Part shown: one piece after another, positions 1 through 5,224 of the stretch
How the letters are laid out: each line of letters opens with the position of its first letter
Position numbering within the stretch: position 1 is the stretch's first letter
From: Candidatus Altarchaeota archaeon
Lineage (GTDB): Archaea; Altiarchaeota; Altiarchaeia; IMC4; SCGC-AAA252-I15
Direction: 5' to 3'
Assembly: GCA_026394745.1 (NCBI GenBank)
Contig: JAPKXP010000135.1
Location: forward strand, 1 to 10,473
Length of the DNA: 10,473 nucleotides
Translations under genes and position numbers: made by a program
Notes under the pieces: model-generated
What the model was told of the DNA's origin: nothing
The model's input: the letters and a program-made list of their open reading frames with translations, nothing else
Database searches by the model: none

Positions 1-184
1 AGTGCATCTGGAATCCGTAGACGAACTTCTTGCCCGGATGCTCGTGCGAACTGCTCATGTCCTCGAACATCCTGGCTATGTGATCCTCCATGCGCTCGAC
101 GAAGTCCGAGCCAAAGCCGCCGCCGAAGAAATCGTCGTCAAAGAAAGGCCTCCTGCGCCTCCTGAAAGGGTTCTCGTCTTCCAT
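1..184 (-). CDS. Small heat-shock protein, Hsp20/alpha-crystallin type (N-terminal part, cut by window edge)
   Basis: Reading the minus strand from an ATG at 184-182 gives 61 codons with no stop before the window edge. The N-terminus has an Arg-rich stretch (residues 8-12), an Asp/Phe/Gly-rich stretch, a charged helix (FVERMEDHIARMFEDM) and then KKFVYGFQMH at the edge. Archaeal Hsp20-family proteins commonly have such a Phe/Met/Glu-rich amphipathic N-terminus followed by a YGF motif just before the alpha-crystallin domain; the family call rests on that resemblance. The alpha-crystallin domain itself lies outside the window. If the call is right, it is an ATP-independent cytosolic holdase for unfolded proteins. 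A strong Shine-Dalgarno (191-198, GGAGGTGG) sits 6 nt before the ATG and fixes the start. The gene lies 52 nt downstream of the thermosome gene on the same strand, so shared heat-stress function and possibly shared transcription are likely, although a T-tract separates them. Confidence 0.72.
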   Translation of the reverse strand, partial: MEDENPFRRRRRPFFDDDFFGGGFGSDFVERMEDHIARMFEDMSSSHEHPGKKFVYGFQMH

Positions 185-190
185 TCCAGA

Positions 191-198
191 CCACCTCC
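191..198 (-). promoter_or_regulatory. Ribosome binding site of the Hsp20-like gene
   Basis: GGAGGTGG on the minus strand lies 6 nt upstream of the ATG at 184. It is a near-complete match to the anti-Shine-Dalgarno and decides the start of this partial gene. Confidence 0.75.
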
Positions 199-216
199 GA
201 TTAAAGATGATAATAC

Positions 217-225
217 AAAAAAAAA
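217..225 (-). terminator. Oligo-T tract after the thermosome gene (putative archaeal terminator)
   Basis: On the minus strand a run of nine T begins 11 nt after the thermosome stop codon (239-237). Archaeal RNA polymerases are known to terminate at U-tracts without a hairpin. The tract lies between the thermosome and Hsp20-like genes, so it could partly separate their expression. No convincing stem precedes it. Read-through into the Hsp20-like gene remains possible. Confidence 0.45.
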
Positions 226-236
226 TAAGGGGGAGT

Positions 237-1877
237 TTAGTAGTCTCCCATGCCGCCAGGTGGCATACCGCCGGGTGGCATACCGCCGCCGGACTTCTTG
301 CTTGACGCGATGACGTCGTCAATGCGTAGAATCATCTCGGCTGCTTCGGATGCGCTCTTGATTGCCTGAGTCTTCACCTTCAGCGGCTCGATGACGCTCT
401 TAGCCCACATGTCGCCTATCTTGCCTTCAAGCACGTTTACTCCGTACTTGATGCCGTCTTTAGCTTCGTGCTTGGCTCTTAGGCCCACTAGGGTGTCGAT
501 TGAGTCCATGCCTGCGCTCTCCGCGAGAGTCCTCGGGATTATTTCGAGCGTGTCTGCGAACGCGTTGATGGCGAGCTGTTCTCTACCGCCTATTGACTCG
601 GCGTACTCGCGAATCCTCTTTGCCAGCTCGATTTCGATTGAGCCGCCGCCTGCGACGACCTTCCCGATTTCAATGCTTGCTGCGACCACACCTAGTGCGT
701 CCTTGACTGAGCGCTCTGCCTCGTCGACGACGTGCTCTGTCCCGCCCCTGACTAGTATGCTTACTGCCTTCGGGTTCTTGCATCCGTTGACGAATATCAT
801 CTCGTCGCCTGAAATTTTCCGCTCTTCGACCAGCTTTGCGTAGCCGAGGTCTTCCTTGGAAAGCTCTTTCACGTTGTTTACTATTCTTGCGCCGGTCGCC
901 TTGGCGAGTTTCTCCATGTCGGACTCCTTGACTCTTCTCGCAGCCATTACCCCTGCCTTGGAGAGGTAGTGCTGCGGTATGTCTTCAATGCCCTTCTGGC
1001 ATAACAGGACGTTTGCGCCGCTGCTGACCACGTAGTCTACCATGTCCTTGAGCATCTTCTCCTCCTGTGAGACGAATGCCTGAAGCTGCTCCGGGGACGT
1101 TATATTTATTTCAGCGTCCGTCTCGGTCTTGTGTATCTCAAGCGCCGAGTTTACTAACGCGATCTTTGCGTTCTCTATCTTCTTGGGCATGCCTGAGTGC
1201 ACTATCTCCTTGTCCAAGACAACGCCTTGAACCAGCTCGGAGTCTTCGATGCTTACGCCCTGCTTCTTCTCGACCTGAACGTTGTCCAAGTCGACCTTGA
1301 TTTTGCTGCCGTCCCTCTCTGCAATCTGCGCTATCGCCTTGACGCAGATGTCTCCGAGGTGTTCTTTCGATCCTTCGGCGCTCTTTCCGGTCATCGCGGT
1401 CATCGCAATCTTCTTGAGCGTCGGGATGTCGTCTATCTTGACTTCAGTTCCGATTTCATCGAGAATCTTCTGGGCTTTCTCTGCAGCCATCCTGTATCCG
1501 CGGGCGATTATCGTGCTGTGTATGCCCTGGTCCAGGAGCTTCTCTGCGTTGGATAGCAGTTCGCCTGTCAACACTACGGCAGTGGTTGTTCCGTCGCCGA
1601 CTTCCTTGTCTTGGGTCTTCGCGACTTCTACCACCATCTTGGCTGCCGGGTGCTCGACGTTCATGTCCTCGACTATTGTTGCTCCGTCGTTGGTTATGGT
1701 TATGTCGCCCATGTCGTCGACGAGCATCTTGTCCATGCCCCTTGGGCCTAGGGTCGTCCTGACTATTTCAGCGACCGCTTTCGCAGCCATTATGTTGCTG
1801 CGCTGGGCGTTGCGGCCTGTGGTCCGCAAAGCGCCTTCTGGAAGGATAAATATTTGCTGTCCTTGTCCGTTAGCCAT
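237..1877 (-). CDS. thsA: Thermosome subunit (group II chaperonin)
   Basis: Full-length 546-residue group II chaperonin subunit, the usual size for the family. Subunits build a double-ring, lid-capped cytosolic complex that folds proteins using ATP. Visible landmarks are the nucleotide-binding LGPRGMDKML (43-52), TNDGATI (62-68), the GDGTTTAVV motif (94-102), the DALGVV segment with the conserved Asp of the C-terminal equatorial half, followed by GKVVAGGGSIEIELA, and the Gly/Met-rich tail ending GGMPPGGMPPGGMGDY. Such GGM tails project into the ring cavity. The ATG at 1877 is supported by a Shine-Dalgarno (GAGGTGAT at 1886-1893) with 8-nt spacing. The Hsp20-like gene follows on the same strand. 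I cannot tell from the window whether it is the alpha, beta or only subunit, so the letter in the symbol is arbitrary. The family assignment is secure. Confidence 0.97.
   Translation of the reverse strand: MANGQGQQIFILPEGALRTTGRNAQRSNIMAAKAVAEIVRTTLGPRGMDKMLVDDMGDITITNDGATIVEDMNVEHPAAKMVVEVAKTQDKEVGDGTTTAVVLTGELLSNAEKLLDQGIHSTIIARGYRMAAEKAQKILDEIGTEVKIDDIPTLKKIAMTAMTGKSAEGSKEHLGDICVKAIAQIAERDGSKIKVDLDNVQVEKKQGVSIEDSELVQGVVLDKEIVHSGMPKKIENAKIALVNSALEIHKTETDAEINITSPEQLQAFVSQEEKMLKDMVDYVVSSGANVLLCQKGIEDIPQHYLSKAGVMAARRVKESDMEKLAKATGARIVNNVKELSKEDLGYAKLVEERKISGDEMIFVNGCKNPKAVSILVRGGTEHVVDEAERSVKDALGVVAASIEIGKVVAGGGSIEIELAKRIREYAESIGGREQLAINAFADTLEIIPRTLAESAGMDSIDTLVGLRAKHEAKDGIKYGVNVLEGKIGDMWAKSVIEPLKVKTQAIKSASEAAEMILRIDDVIASSKKSGGGMPPGGMPPGGMGDY
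251..290. repeat. 15-bp tandem repeat encoding the GGMPP tail of the thermosome
   Basis: Units at 251-265 and 266-280 differ at two positions, and a partial third unit follows at 281-290. Each unit encodes five residues (GGMPP on the minus strand), so this is an in-frame coding repeat that sets the length of the flexible chaperonin tail. It is not a mobile or regulatory repeat. Confidence 0.8.
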
Positions 1878-1885
1878 TTTTATAC

Positions 1886-1893
1886 ATCACCTC
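1886..1893 (-). promoter_or_regulatory. Ribosome binding site of the thermosome gene
   Basis: GAGGTGAT on the minus strand, 8 nt before the ATG at 1877, matches the archaeal 16S 3' end (AUCACCUC) perfectly. It selects this start and implies a leadered mRNA. Confidence 0.8.
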
Positions 1894-1938
1894 TTGTTGA
1901 AAGAAAGATTTTTTGTGCTTTTAGTATTGGTAAAAACA

Positions 1939-1983
1939 GTTTAAAAATGTGTGAGAAAAAGTAGGTTTGAGTGTTTATTTAAA
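1939..1983 (-). promoter_or_regulatory. Candidate TATA boxes for the thermosome gene
   Basis: Two minus-strand candidates lie in the 164-nt divergent gap. TTTTTAAAC at 1939-1947 would give a leader of about 40 nt. TTTAAATAA at 1975-1983 is closer to the archaeal consensus but would give a leader of about 70 nt. Both are compatible with the Shine-Dalgarno at 1886-1893. No purine-rich BRE stands out before either. The gap also has to hold any heat-shock operator; I see no clear dyad there. Confidence 0.4.
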
Positions 1984-2003
1984 AAAACGGCAGAGGGGAT
2001 TGT

Positions 2004-2018
2004 GATTTATTTTCTATA
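2004..2018 (+). promoter_or_regulatory. Possible TATA element for the winged-helix-like gene
   Basis: The AT-rich run GATTTATTTTCTATA lies about 25-38 nt before the ATG at 2042. No Shine-Dalgarno precedes that ATG (the upstream sequence is TTAAAACCAG). The spacing fits an mRNA with little or no leader, but the match to a TATA consensus is weak. Confidence 0.3.
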
Positions 2019-2041
2019 CCGGCTATATCATTAAAACCAGG

Positions 2042-2470
2042 ATGGAATACGACAACAAGCTTATAGAGAAATTCGTGGAGATAGTCAAGAGAAAAAACGA
2101 GGTTAAAGTAGAGGACGTAGTGAAGGCACTGCAGACAGACAGCGAAACACTCATGAAGATAGCGTGCATACTAAACGAACACGAAATAATCAGGCTCAAC
2201 TACAACATAGTGGGCGAGGCAGTAGTCAAGCCAGGACCCAACATAGACAAGAAAGTGGAGGGGGACGTGAGCGCCGACGCAGACAAGCGCGCCATCCCGG
2301 AACCTCAGAACAAGATAGTGGACAACAGCCAGAAAAGCAGGCTGGACAGCTCAGAAGACAAAACGGAAAAAGTGTCGAGGGTAATATACCAACTAAGAAA
2401 AAGAATAGCAGACAAAAAAATTAAGAATATTGAAAAACTCGCCGAACAGCAAGCCCCTACGGGGAAATGA
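2042..2470 (+). CDS. Small protein with N-terminal winged-helix-like domain, function unknown
   Basis: This 142-residue protein has three visible parts. Residues 1-62 have a helix-turn-helix/wing layout: helix LIEKFVEIVKRK, then VKVEDVVKALQTDSETLMKIACILNEHEIIRLNYNIV, where VEDVVKAL and SETLMKIACILNEHEIIRL resemble the second and recognition helices and NYNIVGEAVVK the wing. Residues about 63-105 are a polar, charged linker. Residues about 106-142 form a basic helix (VIYQLRKRIADKKIKNIEKLAEQQ). I infer a DNA- or protein-binding adaptor; no catalytic motif is visible. Similar short wHTH modules are, as I recall, widespread in archaea and sometimes lie near surface-appendage genes, but I cannot name a family. 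It diverges from the thermosome gene, and its 3' end overlaps the next gene by 14 nt in convergent orientation. The start is the first ATG of the frame; no Shine-Dalgarno is present. Confidence 0.72.
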   Translation: MEYDNKLIEKFVEIVKRKNEVKVEDVVKALQTDSETLMKIACILNEHEIIRLNYNIVGEAVVKPGPNIDKKVEGDVSADADKRAIPEPQNKIVDNSQKSRLDSSEDKTEKVSRVIYQLRKRIADKKIKNIEKLAEQQAPTGK

Positions 2471-2490
2471 TATTCTGAAGTTTTTCAATA
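2428..2490. terminator. Concentric inverted repeat over the convergent stops, possible two-way terminator
   Basis: TATTGAAAAACT at 2428-2439 is a perfect 12-bp inverted match to AGTTTTTCAATA at 2479-2490. A small inner stem, CCCC-TAC-GGGG (2454-2464), shares exactly the same midpoint, base 2459. Both stop codons (minus 2459-2457, plus 2468-2470) lie inside the loop. The right arm supplies a T5 tract for plus-strand transcripts and the left arm supplies one for minus-strand transcripts. A further T7 on the minus strand lies at 2414-2420. That would suit termination in both directions, but this is inference. Confidence 0.4.
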
Positions 2491-2684
2491 AGGCTCTTTA
2501 TAATCGGCTCCTCAATCGGGAAGCCAAACGCCTTCTGGTACCTCTTCTCGCCGTTTGGAGCGTAATACCCCTTGGAGAGGTTAAGGAACTCAGCACCGTC
2601 AGGCAAAACACGCTTTCTGGAAACTTCAATAAACTTGTTGTTTCCGTAGTCCACATACTCGCTTGAAATGGTCTCGTATTCCAT
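2457..2684 (-). CDS. 75-residue conserved-looking protein, possible PC4-like ssDNA-binding fold
   Basis: The frame extends upstream to a TTG at 2732, but I place the start at the ATG 2684-2682 because GGAGG at 2695-2699 lies 10 nt before it. The resulting 75-residue protein reads as an N-terminal strand pair (YVDYGNNKFIEVSRKRVLPDG), a strand (AEFLNLSKGYYAPNGEKRYQKAFGFP) and a C-terminal helix (EEPIIKSLIEKLQNII). Three or four strands with a Gly turn (PNGEKRYQKAFGFP), then a helix beginning with acidic residues, recall the PC4/Sub1-type single-strand DNA-binding fold. This is a pattern-level guess with no diagnostic motif. Real coding is supported by the Shine-Dalgarno, the TATA box upstream and the protein-like composition. 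It is convergent with the wHTH-like gene (14-nt overlap) and divergent from the first pilin-like gene, with which it may share a TATA element. Confidence 0.68.
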   Translation of the reverse strand: MEYETISSEYVDYGNNKFIEVSRKRVLPDGAEFLNLSKGYYAPNGEKRYQKAFGFPIEEPIIKSLIEKLQNIISP

Positions 2685-2694
2685 CTTGTCTTTT

Positions 2695-2699
2695 CCTCC
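2695..2699 (-). promoter_or_regulatory. Ribosome binding site that selects the ATG at 2684
   Basis: GGAGG (minus strand, within TGGAGGAAAA) is 10 nt upstream of the ATG at 2684. It argues against the longer TTG-initiated frame from 2732, which would place this motif inside the coding sequence. Confidence 0.65.
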
Positions 2700-2738
2700 A
2701 ATTTTTTCTAGAATAGGTTTATAACTAATCAATATTAT

Positions 2739-2748
2739 TATTTAAATA
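2739..2748. promoter_or_regulatory. Palindromic TATA element between divergent genes
   Basis: TATTTAAATA is a perfect 10-bp palindrome and contains an archaeal TATA consensus on both strands. Its centre is about 34 nt from the ATG at 2778, which predicts a leader of roughly 8-10 nt and matches the lack of a Shine-Dalgarno there. It is about 59 nt from the minus-strand ATG at 2684, which predicts a leader of roughly 33 nt and matches the Shine-Dalgarno at 2695-2699. GTTATAAAC at 2717-2725 (minus) is an alternative for the minus-strand gene. Confidence 0.55.
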
Positions 2749-2777
2749 TCATTAGATAGCGGTATCACCCCAGCAAA

Positions 2778-3200
2778 ATGAAAACAAGAGCCCAGGCTTC
2801 ACTGGAATACATGGTCATGCTAGCCATATCCCTGGCCGTATTCGCCGCAATACTCTACGTCACCAAGCCCCTCATAGCAACCTCCAGCTCCCCGATTGGA
2901 GTGGACTCGGCCTTCAGGGCCGTGAACAAGATGAAGGAGGCTGCAGACTTCATATACGTGCACGGACACCCCTCCAAGACCCAGATAAGCGTGTACATAC
3001 CGCCGAACGTCGAGAGAATTTCACTCGACAACAACAACAGCATAAACGTCAGAGTGGCCTTGGGCGAATATTATACGGACATCTATGAGGTGACGAGGGG
3101 CAAGGTCTACGGAAACCTGTCCTCCCTAAGGCGCGAAGGGTACTACGTGTTGAACGTCGAGTCGCAGCCGGACAACACGATAAACATAACCATATATTAG
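2778..3200 (+). CDS. Pilin-like protein with class III signal peptide
   Basis: This 140-residue protein starts with a short basic leader and a textbook archaeal class III signal: MKTRA then QASLEYM, followed by a hydrophobic stretch to about residue 30. Cleavage between Ala5 and Gln6 by an EppA-type prepilin peptidase is expected, leaving Glu at mature position +5 as in type IV pilins. The remaining ectodomain (about 110 residues) has no cysteine, includes a VYIPPNVERISL segment, and holds three N-glycosylation sequons (NNS, NLS, NIT). It is likely a minor pilin or a small surface protein; the length is too short for an archaellin call. It is the first gene of a three-gene run (2-nt gap to the next). 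The ATG lacks a Shine-Dalgarno, so a nearly leaderless transcript from the box at 2739-2748 is likely. Confidence 0.85.
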   Translation: MKTRAQASLEYMVMLAISLAVFAAILYVTKPLIATSSSPIGVDSAFRAVNKMKEAADFIYVHGHPSKTQISVYIPPNVERISLDNNNSINVRVALGEYYTDIYEVTRGKVYGNLSSLRREGYYVLNVESQPDNTINITIY

Positions 3201-3202
3201 TA

Positions 3203-4138
3203 ATGAAAGTGTCGGGGAGAAAGAAGGGGCAGGCGAGCGTTGAAATGGTCGTGACTCTGGGGGTGATACTGCTAGTTTTCATACTGATAGGGTATGTCAT
3301 CTTCCAGAGGTACTCGAGGACTACGGACCTGAAGATTTACGTTACCGGCCAGAGGATCGTCAACTCTCTCGCAGACAACATAAACAGTGTCAACACCATA
3401 GGCGACGGTTACTCGATGAAGGTGACCCTCTACCCCAGGATGTTTTCGACGTTAGGCTACGACATCGTGTTCTACAGGAGCGAGCCGACCGTGTTCGTGC
3501 ACGGCGAAGGGTTCGCCAGAAGCAACATACTCTATTTCAGCTCGCCTATTTCCACGAGCAAGGTAACGTGCCTTATGAAAGAATGCAACAACGTCTGCAA
3601 CAATACGGAGAGCGAGACGTGCATCAAGGTCAACGACACGCTGAACATCATGATTGTCAATTACATGAACTCCATCTACATCAGGCCGGAGTACGGTCTT
3701 GAGCAGGATAATCTGAGGTCTGAGGTCTACCCGTTCACCGGAAGCGACGTGGTCGGCGACTTTAAGAGCATAGGAGACAACGTTACAGGACGCCGGAGCT
3801 TGATGTACCTCTACAAGGACAGCCAAAACAGGATTTATCTTGTCTTCAACCACAACGCCACAAGCACGGTCAAGGTCACTTTCAACGACACGATAGGCAA
3901 CATGAGCCTCTTCGCGTCCTATGACGAGGGAGAGCTTGACCTCTCCAGAATTCCGCAGGGCAACTGGAATCCCGACGCCGGAGACTACGACGGCGGCATA
4001 TTACTCTTCAACTCAGAGGGGAATAGGTTGTGCATAGACCCTTCAATCCCCATGGGCACCAGGTTCGTATGGCTTAACAGGGGATACAAGGAGATAGAGC
4101 TCGACAGGTACAAGAAGATGTGCCTGACGTACCCTTAA
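3203..4138 (+). CDS. Larger pilin-like secreted protein with class III signal peptide
   Basis: This 311-residue protein has a basic leader (KVSGRKKG) and then QASVEMVVTL, a class III signal with predicted cleavage Gly9/Gln10 and Glu at mature +5. A single hydrophobic helix follows (to about residue 32). The rest is an extracytoplasmic domain of about 275 residues rich in Asn, Thr, Tyr and Asp. It contains six sequons (NNT, NDT, NVT, NAT, NDT, NMS) and six cysteines, four of them clustered around residues 121-138 (CLMKECNNVCNN...TC), which suggests disulfides. The first part after the helix (RIVNSLADNINSVNTIGDGYSMKVTLYP) has the same layout as the ADFIYVHG...SVYIPPNVE region of the preceding gene product, so the two are probably distant paralogues. 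The gene begins 2 nt after the upstream stop with no Shine-Dalgarno, so translational coupling is likely. The ectodomain function is unknown. Confidence 0.83.
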   Translation: MKVSGRKKGQASVEMVVTLGVILLVFILIGYVIFQRYSRTTDLKIYVTGQRIVNSLADNINSVNTIGDGYSMKVTLYPRMFSTLGYDIVFYRSEPTVFVHGEGFARSNILYFSSPISTSKVTCLMKECNNVCNNTESETCIKVNDTLNIMIVNYMNSIYIRPEYGLEQDNLRSEVYPFTGSDVVGDFKSIGDNVTGRRSLMYLYKDSQNRIYLVFNHNATSTVKVTFNDTIGNMSLFASYDEGELDLSRIPQGNWNPDAGDYDGGILLFNSEGNRLCIDPSIPMGTRFVWLNRGYKEIELDRYKKMCLTYP

Positions 4139-4147
4139 AAGAATAAA

Positions 4148-5224
4148 ATGAACCGGAAAGGACAGGTTTTCACGTGGGATTTGATTTTCTCGTCGCTGAT
4201 ATTCCTGATAATGATAACGAGCATGGTCTTCATCTGGGACAACGCTCTCAGCGAGATAAACGTGCGGGAGGAGGAGTACGAGATGGACTGGCTTTCGAAG
4301 ACCATCACCAAGACGCTGGTCATGACTTCTGGAACGCCGCTTGAGTGGACTCCAGGCAGCGTACAGGTCTACGGGCTCGCGAAGAACGCGAAGAGGGAGA
4401 ACTCCATGTCGACGTTAAGCCACATCCTAGACCCCAACAAGTTCATCTACTTTGTGTACGACGCCTCGACCAACTACGAGAATAGCAGGAAGAAGATTCT
4501 TTCGTCGAGCAAGTACCACTACTACGCAGAATTAAGCTGCCTGAACGGAAGTAACTCGGAGTGCTTCCAAGGCATCAAGCTGGACACCGTGAACTTTGAC
4601 ATAGCCTGCGTCAACGGCTACACTTTCACTGTGACGAACTTCGTGTCGGACAGCAACAGGTGGATTGAGGCTGAGGATTACTTCGGGTTGAACGGAAGCT
4701 GCAGTCCGGCGGCAGGCTCCTGCAGCGGGAGAGAGGTTAGTTTGGTTAATGGAGCAGGTGATGTTGAATTCGAGACTAACCAGGGGACTTATAACGTCTG
4801 GGTTAGGTGTTTGGAGGATCCGTATGGTTTCAAGCTGAGGTTGAACGGTATTGAGACCGGCGTGAATTGCAACCTCAGCACCAGCATGTTCAACTGGACG
4901 AACTATGGCGAGTTCAACCTCACTTCAAGGACGAAGATAGGCTTCAACAGCACGAACCCGACTACTGAGGTTGATGCTATACTGCTGACGACGAACTTAG
5001 GGTACAATCCGTTGCTTATGAACCCGTCAATCTTCGGGAACCCCAACAACATAACCACGTGTATTGTCGGAAACTTTTCCTCTAACCCGGTGAGCGTGGT
5101 AAGCAGCACCAAGACGGCGTCGTTCAACGAGCAGATGACGGACATTCAATTGTTGAGCGGAAACCAGGTTTACCTACCGAAGACCATTAAGATTAAGGTG
5201 GTGGTTTGGAAGGCTGCTTCATAG
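4148..5224 (+). CDS. Pilin-like anchored protein carrying a CBM-like carbohydrate-binding module
   Basis: This 358-residue protein starts MNRKGQVFTWDLIFSSLIFL, a variant of the class III signal. Cleavage at Gly5/Gln6 is plausible, but the usual Glu at mature +5 is replaced by Trp, with Asp at +6. One hydrophobic helix (about 12-30) anchors it. An alpha/beta-looking region follows (about 35-165). A module at about 172-288 looks like a CBM6/35-type galactose-binding beta-sandwich: WIEAEDYF, GTYNVWVRCL, FKLRLNG and a terminal VDAILLTTNLGYNP. A C-terminal tail of about 70 residues completes it. It contains eight sequons and eight cysteines. I infer a surface-exposed sugar-binding subunit or tip protein. 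It begins 9 nt after the previous stop without a Shine-Dalgarno, and its 3' end overlaps the convergent mannose synthase gene by 6 nt. Confidence 0.82.
   Translation: MNRKGQVFTWDLIFSSLIFLIMITSMVFIWDNALSEINVREEEYEMDWLSKTITKTLVMTSGTPLEWTPGSVQVYGLAKNAKRENSMSTLSHILDPNKFIYFVYDASTNYENSRKKILSSSKYHYYAELSCLNGSNSECFQGIKLDTVNFDIACVNGYTFTVTNFVSDSNRWIEAEDYFGLNGSCSPAAGSCSGREVSLVNGAGDVEFETNQGTYNVWVRCLEDPYGFKLRLNGIETGVNCNLSTSMFNWTNYGEFNLTSRTKIGFNSTNPTTEVDAILLTTNLGYNPLLMNPSIFGNPNNITTCIVGNFSSNPVSVVSSTKTASFNEQMTDIQLLSGNQVYLPKTIKIKVVVWKAAS
4661..5011 (+). other. CBM6/35-like carbohydrate-binding domain within the pilin-like protein
   Basis: Residues about 172-288 of the pilin-like protein. Features shared with CBM6/CBM35-type modules and with the accessory domains of polysaccharide lyases are an opening (I/V)EAED(Y), a central GxYxVWVR strand, FxLxLNG, a W-containing strand before a G-x-FNLT strand, and a closing VDAILLT...YNP. 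Those landmarks come in the order expected for the fold. The ligand cannot be read from sequence. The first half of the module (4733-4862) uses a different set of synonymous codons from the start of the gene. Confidence 0.6.

Noticed and set aside
251..290. Tandem repeat as a CRISPR or mobile-element trace
   Set aside because: The 15-bp unit is in frame, has no spacers, and encodes the well-known Gly-Met-rich chaperonin tail.
2..313. Plus-strand open frame of 103 codons at the left edge
   Set aside because: It is antisense to the Hsp20-like start and the thermosome tail. Its repeated VAYRR residues come from the 15-bp GGMPP-coding repeat read on the wrong strand, and its product has no recognisable features.
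1282..1944. 220-codon plus-strand open frame antisense to the thermosome
   Set aside because: It lies opposite a strongly conserved chaperonin N-terminus. Its Ser/Leu/Pro-rich product is typical of an antisense shadow, and no promoter or Shine-Dalgarno precedes it.
1878..2041. Small RNA gene or heat-shock operator in the 164-nt divergent gap
   Set aside because: The region is AT-rich with T/A runs and TATA-like elements only. I found no stable stem, tRNA-like fold or clear dyad operator.
2685..2732. N-terminal extension of the 75-residue protein from a TTG at 2732
   Set aside because: It would place the GGAGG ribosome binding site and a TATA-like element inside the coding sequence. The ATG at 2684 has correct Shine-Dalgarno spacing.
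2778..5224. Archaellin (flagellin) operon
   Set aside because: The class III signals fit, but sizes and ectodomains differ between the three proteins. No archaellin-like conserved N-terminal extension or fla/arl accessory genes are present, so pilin-like is the safer call.
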